DNA of 64,000 nt from Terriglobia bacterium (GCA_020072585.1 JAIQGL010000028.1:17146-81145); one strand, 5' to 3'. Shown: positions 19,539-27,911, numbered from the stretch's first letter. Notes: generated by a model from the letters alone, not told the origin. Translations and numbers: made by a program.

Positions 19539-20375
19539 TTACGGCTGTGCCGATTTATGTACCTCCACCGTTGACCACGTCTTGTCGGCAGCATGGCAGA
19601 TGTTCTCCAGAGGACAGTCGGCGCATTTCGGCTTCCGCGCAACGCAGAGAGAGCGCCCGTGATGAATGATCTGGTGCGAGAAGTCGATCCACTTGCTCTG
19701 CGGCAGCACTTTCATCAGGTCCTGCTCAATGTTTTTTGGATCATCGGCTTTGGTCAGCTCCAGGCGGCGAGAGATGCGGTGAACGTGTGTATCCACTACC
19801 ACGCCCACGGCCTGCCTGAACCAGCTTCCCAGAACCACGTTGGCGGTTTTGCGAGCGACGCCCGGCAGTGTCAGCAGCTTGTCCATCTCGTCCGGCACAT
19901 TGCCGCCAAAGTTTTCCATGATCCCACGGGACGCTCCAACCACGGACTTTGCCTTGTTGCGGTAAAAGCCGGTGGGTCGCAGAATAGGTTCAAGCTCCTC
20001 AGGGGTGGCTGCCGCCATGGCCTTGGGCGTGGGGTACTTCTGAAACAGCCCGGGTGTGACCTTGTTGACCATAACGTCTGTGCATTGGGCGGATAAAATG
20101 GTGGCAATCAGCAGCTCCCAGGCGCTGTTATGATGCAGGGCACAGCGAACGCCGGGATACCGCTGGTCCAGGCGATTTAGAATGTCTTGAACGCGTTCCG
20201 GGGCCAGTAGGTTATAGCCGCTCTTTTGCGGGCTGGTCTTTGCGCCGGAAGCCTTCGCTGGGGCTTTGGCTTGGCTTTTGGGCTGCGAGGGTTTTGCGGC
20301 CCTGGCAGACGGCTTGGATCCACGTTTGGTCTTGGCAGCGGGCGTTTTTGCGACGGGCTTTCTTGCAACAGGCAT
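19539..20375 (-). CDS. nth: Endonuclease III (DNA glycosylase/AP lyase)
   Basis: Nth removes oxidised pyrimidines and nicks at AP sites in base excision repair. The 278-residue protein has the helix-hairpin-helix LTLPGVARKTANVVLGSWF with the catalytic Lys, the catalytic Asp in GVVVDTHVHRISRRLEL, and the four-cysteine iron-sulfur loop CVARKPKCADCPLENIC. The first ~55 residues are an unusual Lys/Ala/Pro-rich basic extension (KTKRGSKPSARAAKPSQPKS) absent from typical ~215-residue homologues; it could add non-specific DNA affinity. It is divergent from hemQ. Confidence 0.95.
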   Translation of the reverse strand: MPVARKPVAKTPAAKTKRGSKPSARAAKPSQPKSQAKAPAKASGAKTSPQKSGYNLLAPERVQDILNRLDQRYPGVRCALHHNSAWELLIATILSAQCTDVMVNKVTPGLFQKYPTPKAMAAATPEELEPILRPTGFYRNKAKSVVGASRGIMENFGGNVPDEMDKLLTLPGVARKTANVVLGSWFRQAVGVVVDTHVHRISRRLELTKADDPKNIEQDLMKVLPQSKWIDFSHQIIHHGRSLCVARKPKCADCPLENICHAADKTWSTVEVHKSAQP

Positions 20376-20433
20376 GACTCAAAATTTAAAGCAGCGGGCT
20401 TACAATCACAATAGGCAGAGGCAAAGACAAAAT

Positions 20434-21297
20434 ATGGCAACCACCACCAATGCAACAATAAAAATCACCAGCAGTGACCTGCATGCCGTACCGCTCACCC
20501 TTGAAGGCTCCAGCGTGTTGCACCAGATGTTCCGCTTCCGCTGGGCGGAATGGCGGAAGCTGAGCCAGGCGGAACAGCATGAGATCGCCGCTGAGGCATC
20601 GGCGGCGCTGCTGAAGATGGAAAACGACGTTGCCGGCCAAACCGCCCTGTTTTCGCTCCTTGGCCACAAGGGTGATTTGCTGGTGGTCCATTTCCGCAAC
20701 TCATTTGACCAGCTCAAGGCCGCCGAACTGGCGATCTCAAAGCTGCGGCTGAGCGACTATCTGGAGCAGACCACGTCCTATCTCTCCGTGGTGGAACTTG
20801 GCTTGTATGAGTCTTCGGTAAAGCTCTATCGCGAGCTGCGAGGCAAGGGAATTGAGCCGCATTCCCCGGAGTGGAATGCCGCTGTGGAAGACACCAACAA
20901 GCGCCAGACGGAGGCCATGCGTCCGCGGCTGTTTCCGCAGATTCCGCCGAACCGTTATATCTGTTTTTATCCCATGGACCGCCGCCGCGGCGAAGACAAG
21001 AACTGGTATAGCCTGCCGATCGAGGAGCGCCAGCGGCAGATGGAAGAGCACGGGTTGGTAGGACGGCGTTATGCCGGAACGGTCAGGCAGATTATTACGG
21101 GTTCGATCGGTTTTGACGATTGGGAGTGGGGCGTGGACCTTTTTGCCGACGATCCGCTTATCTTTAAGAAACTGATTTACGAGATGCGCTTTGACGAAGT
21201 AAGCGCCATTTATGCCTTGTTCGGCACGTTTTATGTGGGCGTGCGCTGTCCGGCGGCGGGGTTAGAAGGATTGTTCAACGGTAAATTGCCCGATTGA
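20434..21297 (+). CDS. hemQ: Coproheme decarboxylase (HemQ, chlorite-dismutase family)
   Basis: HemQ converts coproheme to heme b in the coproporphyrin-dependent pathway. The 287-residue protein has the catalytic Tyr179 in CFYPMDRRR and, 27 residues later, the proximal haem-ligand His206 in EEHGLVGRRYAG, the spacing known for HemQ. The C-terminal QIITGSIGFDDWEWGVDLF and YEMRFDEVSAIYALFG segments are diagnostic. I placed the start at the ATG at 20434, where homology begins; a longer reading to 20266 would run through nth antisense. Together with hemXACD at 13-17 kb it suggests the cell uses the coproporphyrin branch. Confidence 0.93.
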   Translation: MATTTNATIKITSSDLHAVPLTLEGSSVLHQMFRFRWAEWRKLSQAEQHEIAAEASAALLKMENDVAGQTALFSLLGHKGDLLVVHFRNSFDQLKAAELAISKLRLSDYLEQTTSYLSVVELGLYESSVKLYRELRGKGIEPHSPEWNAAVEDTNKRQTEAMRPRLFPQIPPNRYICFYPMDRRRGEDKNWYSLPIEERQRQMEEHGLVGRRYAGTVRQIITGSIGFDDWEWGVDLFADDPLIFKKLIYEMRFDEVSAIYALFGTFYVGVRCPAAGLEGLFNGKLPD

Positions 21298-21329
21298 CGC
21301 ACTGATGCGTCACTCAGTACTCTTCATTC

Positions 21330-21554
21330 ATGGTCAAAGCAGTACAAGCCGGCCAGGTCTGGCGCAGCGATGAGAACGGCGACAACTTTCTGGTCACCAA
21401 GGTTTACGGCGAATTGTTCACCCAATATGCCATGCTGCGGCCGGCCAAGGTAAGCGCCCCGGACGCCGAAACCATCCGCGTAAAGATCACCAAGGCCGAG
21501 AGCGGCATGACGCTGCCGGGCTACACCTTCACCCAGGCTTCACAGGATTTCTAG
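21330..21554 (+). CDS. Small conserved protein of unknown function
   Basis: A 74-residue soluble protein (begins MVKAVQAGQVWRSDENGDNF) with alternating hydrophobic residues that suggest a small beta-rich fold (FLVTKVYGELFTQYAMLRP, TIRVKITKAESG). No motif is recognised. It sits 32 bases behind hemQ and 15 bases before the DedA gene on the same strand, so it is probably part of that transcription unit. Confidence 0.65.
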   Translation: MVKAVQAGQVWRSDENGDNFLVTKVYGELFTQYAMLRPAKVSAPDAETIRVKITKAESGMTLPGYTFTQASQDF

Positions 21555-21569
21555 AAAAGATCCCACCGG

Positions 21570-22208
21570 ATGATTGAAAAAATCATTGCAGTTTTGGCCG
21601 GATTCATCATCGCCGTCATCTCGAAGACCGGTTATCTGGGCGTGCTTCTGCTCATGACGATTGAGTCGGCGTGCATACCGCTGCCCTCGGAAGTCATCAT
21701 GCCTTTCGCCGGATACCTGGTGTACACCGGGCAATTCAATCTCTTCCTTGCGGCCACAGCCGGGGCGATCGGCTGCAATGTTGGCTCGGTGATTGCGTAC
21801 GAGATCGGTTATTACGGCGGCCGGCCGCTGGTCGAACGCTATGGTTCGTACATCTTTCTTACCCATCACGACCTGGCATGGGCGGACCGTTTCTTTCAGC
21901 GCTTCGGCGCTCCGGCTGTGCTTATCGGACGGCTGCTTCCGGTGATCCGCACGTTTGTTGCGCTGCCGGCAGGTATTGCCCGGATGCCGCGACTGCGCTT
22001 TCACATCTATACATTTATCGGCTCCTGGCCCTGGTGCTTCGCGCTTGCCTGGATTGGCATGAAACTGGGCGAGCAGTGGGACAAAGACCCGCGCCTGAAG
22101 CAGTGGTTCCACCGGCTGGACGCCGTGATTATCCTGCTGCTGCTGGCCGGTATCACATGGTTCGTGTGGTCGCACTGGAAAGACCGGATACGCGCCACCG
22201 CCGCGTAA
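21570..22208 (+). CDS. DedA-family membrane protein
   Basis: A 212-residue polytopic membrane protein of the DedA/SNARE-associated family, whose members are proposed lipid flippases or proton-coupled transporters. Family signatures are GVLLLMTIESACIPLPSEVIMPFAGYL near residue 30, GAIGCNVGSVIAYEIGYYGG, and RFGAPAVLIGRLLPVIRTFVALPAGIARM with the conserved Arg pair. The protein is of usual length. The next gene makes inositol phosphate, so a joint role in phosphoinositide-type lipids is possible but unproven. Confidence 0.9.
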   Translation: MIEKIIAVLAGFIIAVISKTGYLGVLLLMTIESACIPLPSEVIMPFAGYLVYTGQFNLFLAATAGAIGCNVGSVIAYEIGYYGGRPLVERYGSYIFLTHHDLAWADRFFQRFGAPAVLIGRLLPVIRTFVALPAGIARMPRLRFHIYTFIGSWPWCFALAWIGMKLGEQWDKDPRLKQWFHRLDAVIILLLLAGITWFVWSHWKDRIRATAA

Positions 22209-22280
22209 CGGGTTTGCAAAGCTCGCTCTAATGCGAGAAGATAAAAGGTTTCCACTCACCTTAAGGAAGGTTCCGTATTA

Positions 22281-22358
22281 ATGGCTTCTTCTGCTGGAAA
22301 GACGACTGCAACCAACTTAATGGCTGCTTCGGCTGAAAAGACGACTGCAACCAAGATA
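22281..22358 (+). repeat. 39-base tandem duplication at the start of the inositol-phosphate synthase gene
   Basis: Bases 22281-22319 and 22320-22358 are tandem copies differing at about five positions; both begin with ATGGCT and both encode AxSAxKTTATxx. The duplication stays in frame. Confidence 0.9.
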
Positions 22359-23660
22359 GCTCCTGCCCGCGGCAAACTGGGCGTAATGATTGTTGGCATG
22401 GGCGCCGTGGCGACCACGTTTGTTGCCGGCGTGGAGGCCATTCGCAAAGGAATCGCCAAGCCCATTGGATCGCTTACGCAGATGGGCACGATCCGGCTGG
22501 GGAAGCGTACGGACAACCGGTCGCCCAAGATCAATAAGTTCGTCCCGCTGGCCAATCTCAAAGATATGGTCTTTACCGCATGGGACATTTTTGAAGAAGA
22601 CGCTTACGCCGCTGCCATGAATGCAGGCGTGCTTGAAAAAGAGCTGCTGAACCAGATCAAGCCCTTCATGCGCTCGATTAAGCCGCGGAAGGCCGTGTTT
22701 GACCGCAATTTCGTCAAGCTGTTAGACGGCAAACATGTGAAGAAGGGAAAAAACAAGAAAGACCTGGCGGAGCAGTTGCGGGCGGACATTCGTGATTTCA
22801 AAAAGAAGTCCAAGGCGGACCGCCTGGTGATGATCTGGTGCGCCTCCACGGAAACATTTATCAAGCAGAGTGCCGTTCACGAATCTCTGGAAGCTTTTGA
22901 ACGTGGCCTGGTGGAAAACGATCCCAACATTGCTCCGTCAATGATCTACGCCTATGCGGCGTTGATGGAAGGTGTGCCATTCGCCAATGGAGCGCCAAAT
23001 CTCACCGTGGACATTCCGGTGATGATGGAGCTATCCAAGGCCAATAATGCGCCCATCGCCGGAAAAGATTTCAAGACCGGCCAGACGCTGATGAAGACCA
23101 TCCTGGCGCCCGGCTTCAAGGCGCGCATGCTGGGCATGAGCGGCTGGTTCTCCACGAACATCCTGGGCAATCGCGACGGAGAGGTGCTGGAAGATCCGGG
23201 CTCATTCAAGACCAAGGAAGAATCCAAGCTCTCCGTGCTTGACCGTATCCTGCAGCCGGAGCTCTATCCTGACCTTTACGGGAACATTCACCACAAGGTG
23301 CGGATCAATTACTACCCGCCGCGTGGTGATAACAAAGAGGGCTGGGACAATATTGATATTTTTGGCTGGCTTGGTTATCCCATGCAGATCAAGGTGGACT
23401 TTCTCTGCCGCGACTCAATCCTGGCCGCGCCGATTGTGCTGGACCTGGTGCTGTTCCTTGATCTGGCTAAACGCAGTGAAGCATTGCGGGGGCTGGGAGT
23501 GCAGGAGTGGCTGAGCTTCTATTTGAAGTCGCCGATGACCGTGCCGGGACTTTATCCGGAGCACGATCTGTTTATCCAGTCGATGAAGCTGAAAAATACG
23601 TTGCGCCATCTCCGGGGCGAAGAACTCATCACCCATCTGGGGCTTGAGTATTACGACTGA
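22281..23660 (+). CDS. Inositol-3-phosphate synthase
   Basis: This enzyme converts glucose-6-phosphate to 1L-myo-inositol-1-phosphate with bound NAD. The 459-residue product has the NAD-binding start GKLGVMIVGMGAVATTFVAGVEA and later DIFEEDAYAAAMNAGVLE, YAYAALMEGVPFANGAPN, GKDFKTGQTLMKTILAPGFKAR and SWFSTNILGNRDGEVL-type motifs (seen as GMSGWFSTNILGNRDGEVLE). The first 34 residues precede the family domain and are encoded by a 39-base tandem duplication, so the second ATG (22320) could equally serve as start. An AAGGAAGG sequence precedes the first ATG. Confidence 0.93.
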   Translation: MASSAGKTTATNLMAASAEKTTATKIAPARGKLGVMIVGMGAVATTFVAGVEAIRKGIAKPIGSLTQMGTIRLGKRTDNRSPKINKFVPLANLKDMVFTAWDIFEEDAYAAAMNAGVLEKELLNQIKPFMRSIKPRKAVFDRNFVKLLDGKHVKKGKNKKDLAEQLRADIRDFKKKSKADRLVMIWCASTETFIKQSAVHESLEAFERGLVENDPNIAPSMIYAYAALMEGVPFANGAPNLTVDIPVMMELSKANNAPIAGKDFKTGQTLMKTILAPGFKARMLGMSGWFSTNILGNRDGEVLEDPGSFKTKEESKLSVLDRILQPELYPDLYGNIHHKVRINYYPPRGDNKEGWDNIDIFGWLGYPMQIKVDFLCRDSILAAPIVLDLVLFLDLAKRSEALRGLGVQEWLSFYLKSPMTVPGLYPEHDLFIQSMKLKNTLRHLRGEELITHLGLEYYD

Positions 23661-23696
23661 GAGAACGCCGAGCTGCCGCATGGCATCAGAATTAGT

Positions 23697-24107
23697 ATGA
23701 GAACCGCTTGGGTACTGAATCTGGCGTTCGCGATGCTGCTTGGAGTTCCATATGCTTTTGCGGTGGATGGGACCTTCCGCGGCAAAGTGATTGATCCGCC
23801 CGCTAATCAGGCGGCGGTGCCGGGCTGGATTTTTGTCCAGGGCAAGAACCACATGTTGCGCCGGGTGGAAGTGGCCCATGCAGAGATCGTCTTTGGAGAA
23901 GAAGTACCTGCCAGCCAGCAGCGCAAGTGCAACTCTGAATGCCTGAGCCCAGGCCAGGAAGTCAGGATTACCGCCCATCAGGACACAACCGGCGAGTGGC
24001 GGGCAAAGCAGGTGGAAATCCTCAAAATCACCACGCGAATGGCAGAAACACCCCTGAAAACCGCCGCTTTACTAAACTTTACTCATTTTGTGCTCTCTGC
24101 CAGATAA
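23697..24107 (+). CDS. Small secreted protein of unknown function
   Basis: A 136-residue protein with a signal peptide (MRTAWVLNLAFAMLLGVPYAFA). The mature part has a small beta-rich look (GTFRGKVIDPP, PGWIFVQGKNHMLRRVEVAHAEI, CLSPGQEVRITAHQDTTGEWRAKQVEIL) with two cysteines in QRKCNSECLSPGQ that could form a disulfide. I do not recognise the family. It follows the inositol-phosphate synthase gene by 36 bases. Confidence 0.6.
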   Translation: MRTAWVLNLAFAMLLGVPYAFAVDGTFRGKVIDPPANQAAVPGWIFVQGKNHMLRRVEVAHAEIVFGEEVPASQQRKCNSECLSPGQEVRITAHQDTTGEWRAKQVEILKITTRMAETPLKTAALLNFTHFVLSAR

Positions 24108-24227
24108 CCAAGGTGGAAGAATTTAGCATCGCATCTGCCACGGAGAAATCTAATTAAAGTAGCTATGTGGTCCAGCGGTATAATGAGCGTGTCCTTCCAA
24201 AAGGCCGGTTCGCGCAGGAGTGTGCTT

Positions 24228-25424
24228 ATGAAATTCCGTTCTATATTCCTTTCGATAGTTCTGGTTGCGGGCGTGAGTCTTTCCGCCACTGCGTTTGCCC
24301 AAGACGATAAACACCAGGACGATAAACAAAAGACACAGACTCCAAGCAGCCAGACGCAGCCTGCGGATCAAAGCCAGGCGGGCTCAACTGATCAGAGCCA
24401 GAATCAGACCCAGCCGGTGGCCGACCAGGATCAGCCAGCTGTTAATCAGGACAAAGATAAAAAAAGCGATAAAAAAGATAAAAAGGACAAGAAGGACAAA
24501 GACGCCAAAGCCAAGCATAGTGGCGGTAAAGATGATGTGGACGCCATCGGCAACCGTAAAGTTGCCGGTTGGGACTGGTACTCCATTGAGAGTGAAATCC
24601 GCATGGGCAAGGAGTACGCCACGCAGATTGAGTCCAGCCTGAAGCTGGTGACCGATCCCGTCATTAACGAATATGTAAACCGCGTGGGTCAGAACCTTGT
24701 GCGTAACTCAGACGCTAAGGTGCCCTTCACCATCAAGGTGGTGGACTCTGACGTAATTAACGCCATGGCTCTTCCCGGGGGCTTCTTCTATGTGAATTCA
24801 GGGTTGATTCTGGCCGCTGACAATGAGGCTGAACTGGCCGGCGTGATGGCACATGAGATTGCCCACGTGGCTGCGCGCCACACCACGCGCCAGCTGACGC
24901 GCTACCAGTTCATCAATTACGCAAGCCTTCCGCTGATCTTTGTTGGCGGCGGTATTGGTCTGGCGGCGAGAGAGGCGGCCGGCATCGGCATACCGATGAC
25001 CTTCCTCAAATTCTCCCGCAGCTTTGAAGCTGAGGCAGACTACCTTGGTATTCAGTACATGTACAAAGCGGGATATGACCCGAATGAGTTTGTAAACTTC
25101 TTTGAAAAGATCCAGGCACAGGAGAAGAAGAAGCCGGGATCGATGGCTAAAGTGTTTACTGACCACCCGCAGACTCCGGACCGTATTACCAAGTCGCAGG
25201 AGGAGATCGCCACCATTCTGCCGGCAAAGGACCAGTACATTGAAACAACCTCAGAGTTCAATGACATGAAGGCGCGCCTTGCCACCATTGAAAACCGGCA
25301 CAAGGTCGACGACGCCAATAATCCCAACAAGCCCAGCCTGCGGCGCGGCCAGACGTCTTCCTCTTCCAAAGATGGAGACAAGAAAGACGATGATCGCCCG
25401 ACATTGAAGCGGCGCGACCAGTAA
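24228..25424 (+). CDS. Secreted M48-family zinc metalloprotease
   Basis: A 398-residue protein: signal peptide (SIFLSIVLVAGVSLSATAFA), then a Gln/Asp/Lys-rich low-complexity linker (residues 25-97, ending in a KDKKDKKDKKD run), then an M48 catalytic domain. The zinc motif is HEIAH at residues 209-213 (VMAHEIAHVAARHTTRQ), and the third ligand is the Glu in FEAEADYLGIQYMYKAG. Periplasmic M48 proteases of the BepA/LoiP type act in outer-membrane quality control. The ATG at 24228 has AGGAG seven bases upstream; TATAAT at 24178 may be its -10 box. The C-terminus is charged and repetitive (SSSSKDGDKKDDDR). Confidence 0.92.
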   Translation: MKFRSIFLSIVLVAGVSLSATAFAQDDKHQDDKQKTQTPSSQTQPADQSQAGSTDQSQNQTQPVADQDQPAVNQDKDKKSDKKDKKDKKDKDAKAKHSGGKDDVDAIGNRKVAGWDWYSIESEIRMGKEYATQIESSLKLVTDPVINEYVNRVGQNLVRNSDAKVPFTIKVVDSDVINAMALPGGFFYVNSGLILAADNEAELAGVMAHEIAHVAARHTTRQLTRYQFINYASLPLIFVGGGIGLAAREAAGIGIPMTFLKFSRSFEAEADYLGIQYMYKAGYDPNEFVNFFEKIQAQEKKKPGSMAKVFTDHPQTPDRITKSQEEIATILPAKDQYIETTSEFNDMKARLATIENRHKVDDANNPNKPSLRRGQTSSSSKDGDKKDDDRPTLKRRDQ

Positions 25425-25449
25425 CAGACCGGCATTACAAGCAAAAGCG

Positions 25450-25485
25450 ACAGGCGGCCCGAAAAAGGCCGCCTGTTTTGTTTTT
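25450..25485 (+). terminator. Rho-independent terminator after the M48 protease gene
   Basis: ACAGGCGGCC (25450-25459) pairs with GGCCGCCTGT (25467-25476) around a CGAAAAA loop, followed by TTTGTTTTT. Confidence 0.95.
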
Positions 25486-25502
25486 ACTCGAAAGCTTGAT
25501 TG

Positions 25503-25721
25503 TCAGGTTGTAGGAACCGATTTCCCAGGAAACTGGCCCCGCAGGATACAAAGGTGGAGGTTCTCAATGAAATCCAGCAGTTCGGGTCGCACACTGGCCG
25601 CCACAAACGAGCGGCAGTTCCTGCATGTAGATTCCATAAGCTGTGCATGTTCGCGGCTGAGGCTACGCCGGAACGCACTATAATCGGGGGACTCTTTGGG
25701 TCCTCCGGGGGGAGTCTTCAT
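25503..25721 (-). CDS. Small Cys-containing protein
   Basis: A 72-residue protein with a CxxC motif in ESTCRNCRSFVAASVRPELL and a further Cys in ENLHLCILRG, spaced as in small zinc-ribbon-like acidobacterial proteins. The ATG at 25721 has GGAG eight bases upstream, while an upstream in-frame TTG (25757) has none. Function is unknown. An overlapping open frame on the opposite strand has no comparable features. Confidence 0.5.
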   Translation of the reverse strand: MKTPPGGPKESPDYSAFRRSLSREHAQLMESTCRNCRSFVAASVRPELLDFIENLHLCILRGQFPGKSVPTT

Positions 25722-25949
25722 GGAATTTTCTCCGAATCTGGTCGCATCATGACACAAATCGAGCTAGGAAAGAAATGATTAATTCCTGATGGATAGGAGA
25801 ACCAAAGAGAGAGTTCTAAGAAACGGAGCAGTGCTGGATCCAAATAGCAGAAAACAAAGCAGATTAAGAAACGCTTGGGCGGAAAGCGGCAAATTTCCGC
25901 CTGCTTGATCGGGGTAAAATACTCGATTTAGAGGATCTTCGAGATGATC

Positions 25950-26189
25950 CTATTTGCCCGCAAATGACTCTGCGGCATTTGCAGCTAAAGCATTCTGTTT
26001 GTTATGGTTGACTTCGATAATCTTCATCTCATGCCAATCGTACGGAAACTCTTTTCCGCACCCGAGGCACGCCACGTATGTGCCGGTAAGCTGGGCGGCC
26101 GGTGAGAGCCGCTGACCGGGTCTTTTTGTGATCGGAAAGCTGAAATTTTTGTGGCTACAACCGAACAATACGTCGAACAAACTGGCCAT
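25950..26189 (-). CDS. Small conserved protein with CxxC
   Basis: A 79-residue protein starting MASLFDVLFGCSHKNFSFPI. It contains CSH near the N-terminus and CLGCGKEFPYDWHEM, which looks like a single zinc-binding knuckle. I chose the ATG at 26189 with GGGGTGG upstream; the frame opens further to 26279 but that part looks random. Function is unknown. No operon partner is evident. Confidence 0.6.
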   Translation of the reverse strand: MASLFDVLFGCSHKNFSFPITKRPGQRLSPAAQLTGTYVACLGCGKEFPYDWHEMKIIEVNHNKQNALAANAAESFAGK

Positions 26190-26373
26190 AATCACCACCC
26201 CTGACTTCGGGTTTCCCCGGAAGCGTTTAACTTGCCGATTCAGGCAATATTGTACTACGGGACATGTCCTTCTGTACACGTTAGTTCAGCATCCCTAGTA
26301 CCGTTACTTAGATTCAGGGTACCTCAAAAAGGTTCGACAACTCAGGGTTATATTTCCTCAGGAGGGTGGGTAA

Positions 26374-26386
26374 TGTAAAATTTACA
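26374..26386. promoter_or_regulatory. Short perfect palindrome
   Basis: TGTAAAATTTACA (6-base arms around a central A) lies in the 240-base gap between the small CxxC gene and the anti-sigma gene, downstream of the latter. It recalls the TGTAAC palindrome at 27.4 kb. Role unknown. I see nothing else in this gap. Confidence 0.3.
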
Positions 26387-26426
26387 ATTATCCATGTATC
26401 TGCATGAAAATAAACGGAATAAGTAA

Positions 26427-26684
26427 TCAATGGGTGGATTTTTTCCCGGATTTGCTATCGCGGCACTTATTCATGATGGCCTGGTGGAGGCGGTTTCTGA
26501 GGTCTTCAGGCAGCTCGTATAGCTTGTTATCGCGGTAAATCTCGATGGTTTTCTGGGTGGTATTCATCACCACGTGGCATTCGTGGCACCAATGGAGGTG
26601 TTCATCCAGTTCGATCCGCAGGTTGTCGCTGATCTTGCCGTCCAAATAATCGGTCAACTCTTTTAAAAACTCAGTGCATTTCAC
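26427..26684 (-). CDS. Anti-sigma factor with zinc-binding (ZAS) domain
   Basis: An 85-residue protein with the zinc anti-sigma signature H-x3-C-x2-C in DEHLHWCHECHV around residue 30, preceded by KELTDYLDGKISDNLRIELD. Such proteins hold an ECF sigma factor inactive until a signal arrives. The start overlaps the sigma-factor stop by four bases, confirming the pair. There is no membrane helix, so the signal is sensed in the cytoplasm, possibly redox or metal at the Cys/His cluster. Confidence 0.88.
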   Translation of the reverse strand: MKCTEFLKELTDYLDGKISDNLRIELDEHLHWCHECHVVMNTTQKTIEIYRDNKLYELPEDLRNRLHQAIMNKCRDSKSGKKSTH

Positions 26685-27310
26685 CGTTGGCCGTCTCCGC
26701 CCTTTTGGGACTTGAAATATTTTGCCAGACGTTCACGAAGCTGCAAACGGGCGCGCAGCAACCGGGATTTTACCGCAGGTACGCTCAATCCCAGCATCTC
26801 TGCCGTTTCTTCCGTAGACATGCCTTCAACGTCTCGCAATACAAATACTGTCCTGAACCCTGGCGAGAGCCCCTGAATCGTCTTTTTCAGGATATCGCCT
26901 AACTCTGAGGTTCCATAATTCTGCTCCGGATTAGGGGCCCAGTCCGCGACCTCGCGCGGAATAGAGCCGTCCTCTGTCTCCACGTCTTCATCCAGCGAGA
27001 CAGTCCGGTCGTTGCGCCGCTTGCGCAGCCGCATCAACGCTTCATTTACGGCGATCCTTACCAGCCAGGTGTAAAACTTTGAGTTCCCCTGGAACTGCTC
27101 TAGGTTCTGATACGCTTTGAGGAAAGCGTCCTGGACCACGTCCTGGGCATCTTCCTCGTTATGCGTGATATGCTGCGCGATCCGGAAGACATTGCGGTCA
27201 TACCGCCGTACCAGTTCGCTGAATGCCTCCAGGTCGCCTTTCTTGGCTGCCTGAACAAGCGCCAGTTCGCTGGTGATACCTTCCTCGGCCTTCTTTTGGA
27301 TGGTTTCCAT
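26681..27310 (-). CDS. ECF (RpoE-like) RNA polymerase sigma factor
   Basis: A sigma-70 family ECF factor of about 209 residues. Region 2 reads LVQAAKKGDLEAFSELVRRYDRNVFRIAQHI and EDAQDVVQDAFLKAYQNLEQF; region 4 reads GLSPGFRTVFVLRDVEGMSTEETAEMLGLSVPAVKSRLLRARLQLRE in the reading frame. I chose the ATG at 27310 with GGAG upstream; a TTG at 27325 is in frame. The upstream region has a GGAAC motif (minus strand, near 27375) that could be an autoregulated -35. It is divergent from the cupredoxin gene. Confidence 0.93.
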   Translation of the reverse strand: METIQKKAEEGITSELALVQAAKKGDLEAFSELVRRYDRNVFRIAQHITHNEEDAQDVVQDAFLKAYQNLEQFQGNSKFYTWLVRIAVNEALMRLRKRRNDRTVSLDEDVETEDGSIPREVADWAPNPEQNYGTSELGDILKKTIQGLSPGFRTVFVLRDVEGMSTEETAEMLGLSVPAVKSRLLRARLQLRERLAKYFKSQKGGDGQR

Positions 27311-27401
27311 GCCGCTCCGACTCAAAATTAATTTACTATGTTCTGTGCCCTAAAAGGGGCTGGAGGCGAAATAATTGTTCCAGTCTTAATGAGACTCCAA
27401 A

Positions 27402-27418
27402 TGTAACGTTTTGTTACA
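27402..27418. promoter_or_regulatory. Palindrome between the divergent sigma and cupredoxin genes
   Basis: TGTAAC-GTTTT-GTTACA, perfect 6-base arms, 20 bases before the cupredoxin ATG and about 90 bases from the sigma-factor start. The position suits an operator for either gene. The binding protein is not known. Confidence 0.5.
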
Positions 27419-27437
27419 CAAAAGCCTCTGAATTCTT

Positions 27438-27815
27438 ATGAAGAAAAACCATTCCCTTTTCTTGAAAAACCATTCCCTTTTCTTATTGACATTCATTTTC
27501 CTGATATTGGCAATCGGATGCCGAAGCCAGTCCGCCTCCTCTGTTCCTCGTGTTAAGGTGGTGATGAAGAAGTACAGCATTGAGCCGGCAATCATTCGCG
27601 TAAAAGCCGGTCAGACCACTGAGTTAGAGGTCTCAACAGCGGATGTCCAGCATGGCTTTGACGTGCCTGACATGGGCATTAAAGAGCCAGTTCGTGCGGG
27701 ACAGCCCACCATCATTACCTTAAAGTCTCCGCCCAAGGGCGAATACAAGGTGGTCTGCGGCATTGTTTGCGGCCCTCACCATGACGATATGGTGGCCAAA
27801 CTGGTGGTGGAATAA
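27438..27815 (+). CDS. Lipoprotein with CuA-type cupredoxin domain
   Basis: A 125-residue cupredoxin with a lipoprotein signal (FIFLILAIGC). The C-terminal loop VCGIVCGPHHDDM has the spacing C-x3-C-x3-H-x2-M of a binuclear CuA site, and the upstream His is in VQHGFDVP, so all usual CuA ligands are present. This is the subunit-II fold of cytochrome oxidase or N2O reductase, but here alone without membrane helices or the subunit I gene; a role in electron transfer or copper delivery is an inference. Residues 3-16 are a perfect KNHSLFL repeat from a 21-base tandem duplication. Confidence 0.85.
   Translation: MKKNHSLFLKNHSLFLLTFIFLILAIGCRSQSASSVPRVKVVMKKYSIEPAIIRVKAGQTTELEVSTADVQHGFDVPDMGIKEPVRAGQPTIITLKSPPKGEYKVVCGIVCGPHHDDMVAKLVVE
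27442..27483 (+). repeat. Perfect 21-base tandem repeat in the cupredoxin signal peptide
   Basis: Two identical adjacent copies of a 21-base unit (starting GAAAAACCATTCCC) encode KNHSLFL twice at the start of the signal peptide. Confidence 0.85.
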
Positions 27816-27911
27816 GCCGCTGGTCAGCTGGCCTTGGGCTGGTTAGGCTTTTTCAGTATGTACTGGTAACGACTAAGTTACTACAGGCATAGACTTCAGT
27901 AGTCTCACGGG

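Noticed and set aside
20266..20433. Longer N-terminal extension of hemQ
   Set aside because: It is antisense to the nth start region and has no family similarity; homology begins at the ATG at 20434.
25500..25778. Plus-strand open frame of 92 codons
   Set aside because: It opposes the small CxxC protein, which has a ribosome binding site and a plausible metal motif; the plus-strand frame has neither.
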